Below, piece after piece: positions 7,101 to 13,057 of a stretch of DNA of 13,057 bases. A program made the position numbers and the translations under genes. The notes under the pieces are model-generated. The model did not search any database and was not told where the DNA came from. It saw only the letters and a program-made list of their open reading frames with translations. The stretch is taken from positions 1-13,057 of the forward strand of contig JAIWNI010000279.1 in the NCBI GenBank assembly GCA_025331435.1. The letters are read 5' to 3'. How positions within the stretch are numbered: position 1 is the stretch's first letter; each line of letters begins with the position of its first letter. The stretch is from Choanephora cucurbitarum (lineage: Eukaryota > Mucoromycota > Mucoromycetes > Mucorales > Choanephoraceae).

Positions 7101-7949
7101 AAGATCACTTCTATTATTGAAACGTCTATCAGCTTCAAGTCTTTCATCATTAGAATCTTGATCATCATACATCATTGGTAAACCATAAATACCAATGCCC
7201 AAAGAGGACATGAAATCAGTGCCAATACTGAGATCGTATTCATTAGAGTTTGTTAAGTTCATAACTTCAAACTCACGCTGGATAGTCTTATTGTTACATG
7301 TGACACTCAAAGTGCAAGTACCAATTCTCTTCACAAAAGAGTTACTATCAGCCAAACGAATAAAAAACTTGTGAAAATTACTCTTATTTACAAATTCTTT
7401 ATTTATATGTTTTATATAACTAATATGTATCTTATTCTTTATACAAAAATTCTCATCCACTGAACTGAAAGTGGCACCACAGTCCAACAAGGAGTAGGTT
7501 CTAATAGAATTATTGACAAGAATTGGAAATACGATATTAGTACTGACTTCTCTAAAGTCTCTTTTGATGACTGCATCTTTCTGATTGTACTTACAATCTA
7601 AAGCCATATTGGCCAAAGCACTGGTATCAACGTCATCATGAGGGGCCCATTGGGAGGCACCAGTCCCAGATTCAAAACCAGACAGGATCAAATAGTTCTT
7701 CTTCTTAGCAGCCAGATCTTCTTCTGCAGACTTCAGCAGATTTTCAACCGTAGGCTTTTCATTGACTTCAATGAATGCTTCAGAAGAGGATTCACCAGCA
7801 GAATTGTCCATTTCGACATCTTGACTGTCGGCAGCAGAGGGCGAAACAGGAACAAAGGGAGATGGGGCAACAACAGGAGCAACGGGAGAAGCGACACCAG
7901 CTTCGGCGGCAACAGGGGAGTTCATAGCAGATTGTTCAGAGGCAGACAT
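4143..7949 (-). CDS. Retrotransposon Pol polyprotein (protease, RT, RNase H, integrase, chromodomain)
   Basis: One uninterrupted 1268-residue frame. The start is the first in-frame ATG (7949), 24 nt after the 5' LTR; the frame also runs upstream into the LTR, but without an ATG. Residues 1 to about 135 are rich in Ala, Pro, Ser and acidic residues and show no Gag capsid or CCHC knuckle. Protease: L-L-D-C-G-A at 154-159, with Cys where Ser or Thr is usual. RT: D442 (YSTLDLKSAF) and FVDD with D504/D505. RNase H: D652, E693, D718 and D761. Integrase: zinc site H822, H826, C857, C860; core D888, D947, E983 (D,D35,E, with YHPRANG); a GPY/F-like KGFY near 1119. Chromodomain at about 1167-1217 with F1167, W1189 and Y1192 as likely cage. 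The tail is basic. All catalytic residues are present, so the enzyme looks functional; Gag would have to come from elsewhere or be unrecognised. Confidence 0.97.
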   Translation of the reverse strand: MSASEQSAMNSPVAAEAGVASPVAPVVAPSPFVPVSPSAADSQDVEMDNSAGESSSEAFIEVNEKPTVENLLKSAEEDLAAKKKNYLILSGFESGTGASQWAPHDDVDTSALANMALDCKYNQKDAVIKRDFREVSTNIVFPILVNNSIRTYSLLDCGATFSSVDENFCIKNKIHISYIKHINKEFVNKSNFHKFFIRLADSNSFVKRIGTCTLSVTCNNKTIQREFEVMNLTNSNEYDLSIGTDFMSSLGIGIYGLPMMYDDQDSNDERLEADRRFNNRSDLLDSIQRENDSKENNPALSPQEFEKAMEYINKDIDKNQSIPKGSFCTIPESVVCLDTPENATAYRPPYPIPIALQEVVDKQVKEWLDDKIIEKAPANTAWNTPLTVVPKTNGKGETTGYRVCHDPRMLNLLLKSIDRMPLPVIGELFEDLKGANVYSTLDLKSAFNSLRLNPKDAHKLSFTWRGIQYKPIGTVFGIKHVSSQFQRTMSIALEGLSFVRFFVDDIVVASKTVEEHKEHLKQVIQRLTRVNLKLNPKKCHFFQKEIYLLGFHISPAGITMDRRKLVNVLEFPKPKTGKDIQRYCGLINYFRNLIPNVSSIMAPLDSLRNEKSIEHLWNEKHQIAFDNLKKALLSDTVLSYPDMNSRFCISCDASLTGIGAVLYQVIDGKTKYISFVAKSLSKSERNYSATKRELLAVVFALKRFHKYVYGSHFTLFTDHKALTYLHTQRVANLMMIAWMDTILQYDFKIVHLPGVSNVLPDALSRLFEGSDLLLNELGGDNWIKSIMRNGAASLEPIPDMLSGEFFTPPTENERNKLLVDEHLKGHFGAEAMVQALKRKGIYWNKLQNQANDLVQACVQCQRHNVTRKGYNPLRPVTAPMPGDSWGVDLTGPFTMSTRGNEYLLVMIDIASKFYVLRPIPDKSAATVAMHILDVISTYGPMRKLQSDNGREFVNSLMTCVKENVGFEHALISQYHPRANGASERAVQSAVNTIKKLVVGNVADWDLKVPAAQLFLNSKYNARTKSTPFSLMFGRNPNDFKDFSQEKDSATAEQIQKELQEKIKRMTEIVYPAVYERVKQVTEKQKLVFDENHKKVEFPPGSTVMILVTEKQNKLDPKYKGFYTVVRKTQANTYVLKNEQGLLEPRNYPPSLLKKVSDKILQNKDEIFEVEAIVDHKKNDENKYLYRCRWQDYDESHDTWEPEEHFTDPKFITEYWRRIGEIPETITEKNKANKRLLKDLQKTKSAQNSGTKRKRSARVANQSKRSRRS
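5608..5621 (-). promoter_or_regulatory. Candidate central polypurine tract (cPPT) of copy 2
   Basis: On the minus strand CTGGGTGGGGATAA, an exact 14-nt copy of the 3' PPT at 3950-3963. It is at 57% of the element length from the 5' end and encodes part of ELGGDN (residues 776-781) in the linker before the integrase zinc site. The homologous place in copy 1 carries that element's own PPT variant. Confidence 0.78.
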
Positions 7950-7973
7950 GTTAATCGAATTCAAACTAAAAAA
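7950..7973 (-). promoter_or_regulatory. 24-nt leader with primer-binding region of copy 2
   Basis: Between the 5' LTR end and the ATG, the element strand reads TTTTTTAGTTTGAATTCG followed by ATTAAC. It does not start with the TGG that pairs with a tRNA CCA end. It contains TAGTTTGA (7961-7968), complementary over 8 nt to TCAAACTA in the R-U5 region of the same LTR (8028-8035), about where transcription should begin. Self-priming by the RNA 5' end, as in the fission yeast Tf1 element, is therefore possible. An internal tRNA site is the alternative. Confidence 0.4.
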
Positions 7974-8428
7974 TGTGATATTTTGAGATAAAAAAGAGAT
8001 AGATAAAATGTATAACAAGTATATGAGTAGTTTGAGACTGTTTTACGTATGCCTTTATTCTGAACAAAATAAATGAGAGTATTTATACTATTTGCTATCT
8101 ACTACAGCTATTACGTCTTTGACTTTCTTTAGTCCATTTACTTTACTATATCAAGATATTACAGAGCTTATTGTGCATTACTAGGCTTGTGTCACCTTTA
8201 TAACATAATGTCTTTATGTCATAGTCTAGCAGTACTTTACTGCTTGCACCTAACTTAGTCTATAACCTTGTATGATCCATAGCACTAACATATGAAATCA
8301 TTCTAGACTAGTTCAATTGATGATCGGATTACTAAATCCATGACGATGATCATGATGAATATCTTTAATATCCAAATATGGATATCTTCTTTATGAGGAT
8401 TTGATCTTCAGAGGTGTCAAACACCACA
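7974..8428 (-). repeat. 5' LTR of copy 2 (455 bp)
   Basis: Same sequence as 3495-3949. In element orientation: U3 with GGTGTTTGACACC near the outer end and a palindromic ATATCCATATTTGGATAT, then TATAAATA (8087-8080), AATAAA (8059-8054), AACAGTCTCAAA (8042-8031) and ATCTATC (8004-7998), then 24 nt to the LTR end. The last part matches the LTR of copy 1 in order and spacing. Confidence 0.97.
8080..8087 (-). promoter_or_regulatory. TATA box in 5' LTR of copy 2
   Basis: TATAAATA on the minus strand. Transcription would start some 30-60 nt downstream, at or near the conserved AACAGTCTCAAA. This is the likely promoter of the element RNA. Confidence 0.6.
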
Positions 8429-8433
8429 GGCAT
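8429..8433. repeat. Target site duplication, right copy (GGCAT)
   Basis: Identical to 3490-3494 and directly next to the CA end of the right LTR. Confidence 0.95.
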
Positions 8434-8799
8434 GATTTGTATGGGAAAAACTCAGTTAACGGAATGGATACATCATTAGTATAAATAGAGACAGAAAAAA
8501 CATGTTAAATGAAGAACAGCATTTTTTTTTGTCTGATTGATTTGTACTTGTTACCAATTATATCAATTTACCGTAGCTTTGCTATCTCCGTCTAAAGAGA
8601 ATGGCTCCGATGAATGGTTCCTGATCAACATCATGATTTTGATTTGTCTTTGCTCCAGGAACAAATGAAATGTTGCTTGATCTATCTGACTAATTGGGAA
8701 TGACAAAGATGTTTATGATAAGAAAAACATATAAAAGACAGCGTGAAAGAAGACGATGAAATTAGTCATCTATATTTGATATTCAAAACTTATTCCAAC
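8434..8799 (+). promoter_or_regulatory. Upstream region of the transposase gene
   Basis: No coding frame is supported. TATAAAAG at 8730-8737 is 63 nt before the ATG and fits a core promoter. A second TATAAATA at 8480-8487 lies only about 50 bp from the inserted retrotransposon. A T run lies near 8522-8531. The retrotransposon promoter points the other way, so it should not read into this gene directly. Confidence 0.45.
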
Positions 8800-11173
8800 A
8801 TGCCTGCTATCTCTTTCAAGAACAACCTTACCTACTGCTTCTGTGACGTTTGCAAGCAATTCCCTCAAGATCAACGCTTTCTTAAGTCTTCTACACTTCG
8901 CTCTCACAAATCACATAACAAATTCAATAACTTGGATTACTCTGAATGGAGTAAGACCTACGGTACGTCAACACATTAACTGATTCTTTGATATCAAAGA
9001 CTTACCTTCATTTGCATCCTTCAATAGAAGGTAGAATTTCTAGAAGAGCTCCTCCTGTCCGCATTCCTGCTGCTGCCAACGAAACTCCTTTAGGTAAATA
9101 TTGTACGCAAATTGCACTTTTACAAAAAGATTTGTCTAACATGTTAGTAAAAGCTTACAACGACTTCGAGACTGCACAAGATGTACAATGCGTTAGCAAT
9201 GACCATGTCGAACAGTCTGTTGAAACTGCTACTGTTGCAGAAGGCTCTGAATCTGCACCTGACAATGACTCGTTTGATTTGTCCATGTATACTTTTAATT
9301 GTAAGTAATCCATAAACATTTAGTGCTATATACGACCTGGTGTTAATACAATTTTGTTTATGTAGCTGACAAGTTACCATTCAGCGAGTCAAGCAAAGTT
9401 TTGTTCAAGATGGTGTACAATCTGTACAACAATGGCGTTCCAAACAAGCAAATTGAGATGGTGATGGAATCTCTTAATGTTTCTATGAATGCCAATGGTG
9501 ACGAATTCAGATTCCCCAAGACAGTTGCAACCTTTTTAAAACGAAATGACTTGTATGCTTTTGGCACTGATGGCATCAAATACTATGCAGTTTGCAGCAA
9601 GTGTCACCACTTGTACGATCAGCCACCCAACCCTGATGCCAGCAACATCCGTTGCAACCAAGACCTTACCAATGCCATTTACAAGCCAGAGAAGATGAAG
9701 AAGAAGTGCACTGGTATTGTGTATAGGTACGATGGTAGCCTCAGCAAAAGAAAGCTTGTCCCACAGAAAGAATATGCCTACTGTTCAATTATGGCAACCC
9801 TCAAGAAATTTTTTCTTAGAAAAGGTTTTGCTGACAAAATCAACAAATGGAGAAGTCGCCAAACTGCCGCCGGTTATCTCACAGACCTCCACGATGCCAC
9901 CGGTTTCTCCCAATTTAAGGCATATCCCACCGACTCCCACCCCTTTGTCCATCTCGGCAAATACAACTTGCTCCTTACCCTCAACATTGACTGGTTTCAA
10001 CCTTCGGATGTTATCTACAGTGTTGGATGCATCTACATGACCATCCAAAATCTCCCAAAGGAAAGCAACCGAGATTTGAAAGAAAATATGATACTTGTTG
10101 GTGTCATCCCTGGTCCCCGCGAGCCACCCCAAACAGCCATCAACCACTACCTCCAGCCAATGGTAGACGAACTTTTGGTGCTTCTTAAGGGTGTTGATAT
10201 GAAGATGCGGATGCAAGATGGCAGTGTTGAAGTCAAGAAAGTAAGAGCATGTATGGGCATGATCAGTTCCGATCTCCCTGCAACCAAGAAACTCGCCGGC
10301 AGCATGTCCTTCAACAGCAAGTACGGTTGCCATTTGTGTTTGACTGCTTTCCCCCGCTTCAGTGGCAAAGGCAACATTCGCAACTATTGTGACTGGAGTT
10401 GTGATAGCTGGAGACGCAGATCCCAAGATGAAACAAGAAGAGCATCAAGAGCATGGAGAAATGCAAAAACAAAGCAATCAAGAATCGACCTCGAGCAACG
10501 TAGTGGCGTACGCTTTACTGTCCTCTTCAAGCTGCCCTACTTCTCCTACGATCTTATTGCCATTGAACCCATGCACGCTCTATACCTTGGTGTAGTCAAG
10601 ACCGCCCTAAGGCAAATGCTTTGTCCAGACACCTTCTCTGCTCTCCAAAAAATCCTGCCTGACATCAGATTCCATTCCGATGCCACCTCTAGTACTTTAA
10701 CCAACAGAATTGTCAAGGAAGGTTTTTCCCGAGTGAAAGCTGCCGAATACAAAAATTTCATTACATCTACCGCGCATTCTGCTCTTCTTCCTCCAACTTT
10801 ACAAGCCTCTGTCTATAACCATATAATGGAATTAGTACATGCTTTACGTATCTTAAACTCGAACTATATCAAAATTACTGATATCGATATTGCGCACAAC
10901 CATCTTCTAAATTTTGCAAAACAGTACGAACGAATTTATTCTTCGAAAAAGGTTGTATCCAACTTTCATTTCATGCTTCACCTCCGCGAAACAATCCTCA
11001 AATGGGGTCCTCTTTCCTGCTTTTGGGGCTTTAACTTTGAAAGAAACAACCTTTTTGTTAAAAATATTCACACCAACCACAAGCAAGGCTTTGAAAAAAC
11101 CTTCATGCGCAGAATGCAAGCCATCATATTCTCCAACGACGATGAGCTTCCTTCTTTTTATCAAGCTTCTTAA
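8800..11173 (+). CDS. Tnp2/CACTA-type transposase, three exons
   Basis: Exons 8800-8962, 9028-9300 and 9366-11173 join to 747 residues with no stop; both introns are 65 bp and phase 1. The start is the first plausible ATG before a zinc-finger-like C15-x2-C18-x17-H36-x2-H39, probably for binding transposon ends. A Cys4 cluster (C222, C225, C242, C260) follows. The Tnp2-type core shows L-N-I-D354-W-F-Q-P, NLP, the VGVIPGPREPP segment, SSD448LPA, a C-x2-C pair (467, 470), IEPMHALYLGV (546-556) and, near the end, H-x8-GP with W-G-F-N-F-E704-R. D354, D448 and one of E546/E704 are candidate catalytic acids; this assignment is inference. The usual D in D-x-MH is E here. No frameshift is seen, so the gene could be active. 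The neighbouring ORF downstream probably belongs to the same element. Confidence 0.87.
8963..9027 (+). other. Intron 1 of the transposase gene
   Basis: 65 bp, GTACGT...CAATAG, phase 1 (the split codon gives Glu55). An alternative donor GTAAGA at 8951 is also phase 1 and would remove four residues. Confidence 0.7.
9301..9365 (+). other. Intron 2 of the transposase gene
   Basis: 65 bp, GTAAGT...TATGTAG, phase 1 (the split codon gives Ser146). It removes the in-frame stop at 9307 and joins two frames cleanly. Confidence 0.8.
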
Positions 11174-11564
11174 TTCCTCCATTCTCTTTTTGCTTTTACT
11201 ATATAGAATTTTAAATATTTAATAAAACACCCAAAAAAAATTAAAAATAATCTGTTGTTGCTTTTTTTCAAATCAAAGCTGAAGTTTTAGGTTTTCTGTG
11301 TTATCTACCGCGTATATTTTTGTGAAAGCGAAGCTGCGATCTTTACTTTGTAGTCGAATCTTCATGACAACATCTTGCTAAAATTCTTTTTAGACTGATA
11401 ACCAATAAAAGCACAAAAGAAACAATAACTGAGATGTCTGTTCTTGAATCTTTTAAAATTGCAGCGGAGTATAGCAAAATAAAACCCTTTTTTATGGTCT
11501 TGTGCAACCATAACTTTGTTTGATTGGTATCTGATGTGTTCCGAAAGAGTAAAAACCAACTGTC
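11174..11564 (+). terminator. 3' region of transposase gene and gap to next ORF
   Basis: AATAAA at 11221-11226, 48 nt after the transposase stop and followed by A-rich DNA, fits a polyadenylation signal. The rest up to 11564 shows no supported gene. The promoter of the next ORF should lie here, but no clear TATA box stands out. Confidence 0.5.
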
Positions 11565-12401
11565 ATGATTGATTTTTTTACAAGTTCTCCTCTTTCCTCA
11601 GTTAGAGATTCTTACTACCAGAACTGCAATACAATGAATCAAACAGTAGGAATCGCCAACCATACAAACACTGTCGCCGAAGCTAGCAACAACAACAATA
11701 ATACAGCTGCATTTTCTGATGTCTCTGAAGATGTTGCATTAATAGGACAAGGCATACCTTTTTCGTTAGAGAAAATGCTTAGTTATTCTGAAAAGGGTAG
11801 CAACCCCAAGGGCTATGAGCCCTTTTCTGAAGACAACATTGTGCCTGTTTCGTGGAAGAAGAATGATTCCAATCGTCTTGACGAGGACGATTTTAGGTGT
11901 CTCACACAATACTATCAAAGGCAATATCAGACACCAATTACTCTCCATAACAAGGTAAAGAAGTTCAAGAAGGTCAAAATACTTGGACATAATTACAGCT
12001 CTATTTTGAGCGGTAGGGAAGGCGATACCAACTTTAATGCGTATCGCTCGTTTGATTTTGAGAATGATGATTTAGAAAAAGTCTGTATTACGGACTACGA
12101 AGAGAATTTGCGTGCTGGAAGAATAGAGTACTTCTTTTGCCATCAAGCCGAGTTCATTGGCACAGACGGACAGACTTGTATTCTGGATCATTACTTTGCT
12201 TTCGTTCGTTGGTTTAAAATCCCTCCTCAAGATATGTATACGCTCTCGCAATACACTGGACCATACATGCGCCCTTTTCTCAAGGAATTCGAAAAGAAAG
12301 GCTCTTATTGTATCCTACCTATTCAAAAACTGCATACACCTATACATACCATGGACACTCCATTCGTTGACGTCATTGTTGTACTCGATTTGACCAAATA
12401 A
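11565..12401 (+). CDS. Transposon-associated protein of unknown function (278 residues)
   Basis: Single frame from ATG 11565 to TAA; an ATG at residue 24 could also be the start. Residues 24-55 are polar with an Asn run (42-46) and are probably disordered. A compact C-terminal part (about 130-278) has A-G-R-I-E-Y-F-F (184-191), H-Y-F-A-F-V-R-W-F-K (209-218) and C-I-L-P-I-Q-K-L-H (249-257). Proteins with this pattern (RIxYFF, AFVRWF, ILPI) accompany Tnp2-type transposases in fungi, as far as I recall, and loosely resemble BAH-type chromatin modules. It has no zinc site, signal peptide or membrane segment. It follows the transposase in the same direction after 391 bp, so it is probably the second gene of the same transposon, perhaps a DNA- or chromatin-binding helper. 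That function is inference. Confidence 0.75.
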   Translation: MIDFFTSSPLSSVRDSYYQNCNTMNQTVGIANHTNTVAEASNNNNNTAAFSDVSEDVALIGQGIPFSLEKMLSYSEKGSNPKGYEPFSEDNIVPVSWKKNDSNRLDEDDFRCLTQYYQRQYQTPITLHNKVKKFKKVKILGHNYSSILSGREGDTNFNAYRSFDFENDDLEKVCITDYEENLRAGRIEYFFCHQAEFIGTDGQTCILDHYFAFVRWFKIPPQDMYTLSQYTGPYMRPFLKEFEKKGSYCILPIQKLHTPIHTMDTPFVDVIVVLDLTK

Positions 12402-12463
12402 TAATGCAAACTTTGTTTTCCCTTTTATATTTTTTTTTATTATATTTAAAAGAACATGATGAG
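12402..12463. other. Convergent intergenic gap (62 bp)
   Basis: AT-rich with a T run, between two stop codons facing each other. Transcripts of both genes would probably overlap at their 3' ends. Confidence 0.6.
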
Positions 12464-13057
12464 TTACAATTGTTCGTGATCAACAGCCCAATCCGGCAAC
12501 GAAAGAAGGGTTTCCTGAGGAACAGCATGAGAACTTTTTAAAGTTCGCGAACCCAAGAGCGTGGGGACGAACTTGCTATTTCTTGCCTTGTTGTTCTCAT
12601 TGCGAATTTCATCTAGTTCGTCAAAGAACTCGGTGCACTATTAGAATGTGTAAATTAATCTTTTCACCACAAACTATCATCGCTAACTTACACTCTGAGT
12701 ACGGTATCTTGGAACTCTCCTTGCTCTCGCCTCTTTTCCATCTTCGTTGATCTCGTCTTCTTGATCTGACATCATCATGGAAGTGAGTACCTTCTCGCAT
12801 TCGGCAAGCGTACCGTAAGTCTTTTTCAAGCGAAGCTTGAAGTGCTTGAAGGTGTGCCTTCTTCTGCTTAGCACCTATAAACCCGAAGCATGTTTTTTAG
12901 TGTCATTCTGGTATGTTAAGTCAGTATTAATAGATAATTTACATTGCTTTTGCGAGTGGAGCTGTTGTCTTTGTTTTGCTTGCTCTGTCTCACATTGGGG
13001 TCGAGACCGTCCAACTTTCTTTGCTTCATGGCATAGTTGTACTGGTTTCGAAGCACT
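12464..13057 (-). CDS. C-terminal part of an unrecognised spliced gene (5' end outside window)
   Basis: Read on the minus strand as exons 13057-12943 (frame from 13056), 12874-12692 and 12637-12464, stop TAA at 12466-12464. Both introns are phase 0 and have GT...TAG ends, and the three exons join to 156 residues without a stop. The protein is strongly charged: a basic stretch (K-Q-R-K-L and R-R-R-H-T-F-K-H-F), a predicted helical segment, an acidic M-S-D-Q-E-D-E, then R-Y-R-T-Q-S-C-T-E-F-F-D-E-L-D and a PDWAVD end. An acidic segment before a W/Y-R-[ST]-x(4)-F-x(3)-LD pattern recalls anonymous proteins near transposons in Mucorales; this is memory, not a search. It may be a third transposon gene or a host gene. 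No enzymatic motif is visible. Confidence 0.65.
12638..12691 (-). other. Last intron of the minus-strand gene
   Basis: 54 bp, GTAAGT...TAATAG on the minus strand, phase 0. It contains an in-frame stop if unspliced. Confidence 0.75.
12875..12942 (-). other. Upstream intron of the minus-strand gene
   Basis: 68 bp, GTAAAT...TTATAG on the minus strand, phase 0, with a CTGAC/TTAAC branch-like sequence in the middle. Confidence 0.65.

Larger units (their letters stand above)
3495..8428 (-). mobile_element. Complete Ty3/gypsy chromovirus 'copy 2' (4934 bp, minus strand)
   Basis: Two 455-bp LTRs (3495-3949 and 7974-8428) with no mismatch found by eye, TG...CA ends, GGCAT target duplications on both sides, a PPT next to the 3' LTR and one intact pol ORF. 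In element order: 5' LTR, 24-nt leader, Pol (protease, RT, RNase H, integrase, chromodomain), about 190-nt 3' untranslated part, PPT, 3' LTR. Identical LTRs and perfect duplications mean a recent insertion by intact machinery. The unusual points are the lack of a recognisable Gag and the lack of a TGG tRNA primer site. It sits about 0.8 kb inside a possible CACTA end and about 370 bp upstream of a transposase start codon, so it may separate that gene from part of its upstream region. Confidence 0.97.
2691..13057 (+). mobile_element. Proposed CACTA-like DNA transposon (right end outside window), split by a retrotransposon
   Basis: Assembled from the CACTA-like terminus at 2691, a Tnp2-type transposase (8800-11173), a second ORF on the same strand (11565-12401) and perhaps the convergent gene at 12464-13057. 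The Ty3/gypsy insertion 3490-8433 lies between the terminus and the transposase. Transposase identity is well supported. The extent of the element is inference, because no right terminal repeat or target duplication was found. Confidence 0.35.

Noticed and set aside
4143..7949. Programmed frameshift between gag and pol
   Set aside because: There is a single continuous frame and no upstream gag ORF to shift from.
7950..7973. tRNA-Met type primer-binding site (TGG...)
   Set aside because: No TGG in the leader after the LTR; the sequence starts with a T run.
7950..8018. N-terminal extension of the Pol frame into the 5' LTR
   Set aside because: The upstream frame begins with TTG (8018) and has no ATG; the first ATG is 7949, outside the LTR and next to the leader.
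3495..8428. Virus with an envelope gene
   Set aside because: No ORF follows integrase in either element; the end of Pol is a chromodomain and basic tail, as in chromoviral retrotransposons.
8743..8799. Extension of transposase exon 1 to 8743
   Set aside because: This start would be GTG, uncommon in nuclear genes, and lies right after a TATA-like sequence; ATG 8800 is more likely.
9785..10426. 213-codon open frame on the minus strand
   Set aside because: Antisense to the well-supported transposase exon; no recognisable motif, explained by codon bias of the real gene.
12892..12901. TTTTTTAGTG as right end of the CACTA-like element
   Set aside because: The following bases (TCA) do not match the TTG left of 2691, only part of the terminal repeat aligns, and the site is inside a well-formed intron.

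Overview
The window looks like a transposon-rich stretch of a fungal nuclear genome, most likely an early-diverging fungus of the Mucoromycota (Mucorales type). The reasons are AT-rich intergenic DNA, short introns (54-68 bp, GT...AG), two chromodomain-bearing Ty3/gypsy retrotransposons and a Tnp2/CACTA-type transposase. No bacterial-type operons, rRNA, tRNA or CRISPR array were seen. The lineage is my inference; no species marker is present.

Layout. (1) 1-1917: the 3' part of a plus-strand Ty3/gypsy chromovirus ('copy 1'): end of RNase H, integrase, chromodomain, polypurine tract (PPT) and a 254-bp 3' LTR. Its 5' part is outside the window. (2) 1918-2690: no supported gene. (3) 2691-2705: a CACTACAAAAAATCG sequence that looks like the left terminal repeat of a CACTA transposon, then about 0.8 kb of non-coding DNA. 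(4) 3490-8433: a complete minus-strand Ty3/gypsy element ('copy 2') of 4934 bp. It has two 455-bp LTRs with no difference that I can see, a perfect 5-bp target duplication (GGCAT) and one uninterrupted 1268-residue Pol ORF. It looks like a very recent insertion, possibly into the 5' region of the CACTA-like element. (5) 8800-11173: a three-exon Tnp2-like transposase gene. (6) 11565-12401: an unspliced 278-residue protein often seen in company with such transposases (inference). (7) 12464-13057: the last three exons of a minus-strand gene of unknown function, convergent with the previous one and only 62 bp away.

How it works together. Regions 3 and 5-7 may form one large CACTA-like DNA transposon whose right end is beyond the window, with the retrotransposon nested in it.

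The most interesting signals are in the cis-acting DNA of the two retrotransposons. Each carries, in its pol gene between RNase H and integrase, an exact 14-nt copy of its own 3' PPT. The two families differ at the same two bases in both the internal and the 3' copy, so the pair co-varies: strong evidence for a functional central PPT. A short palindrome with compensatory changes abuts the 3' PPT in both. The R-U5 part of the LTR is conserved while U3 is not. The complete element has no TGG-type tRNA primer site and no recognisable Gag capsid or zinc knuckle, although it appears to have moved recently.
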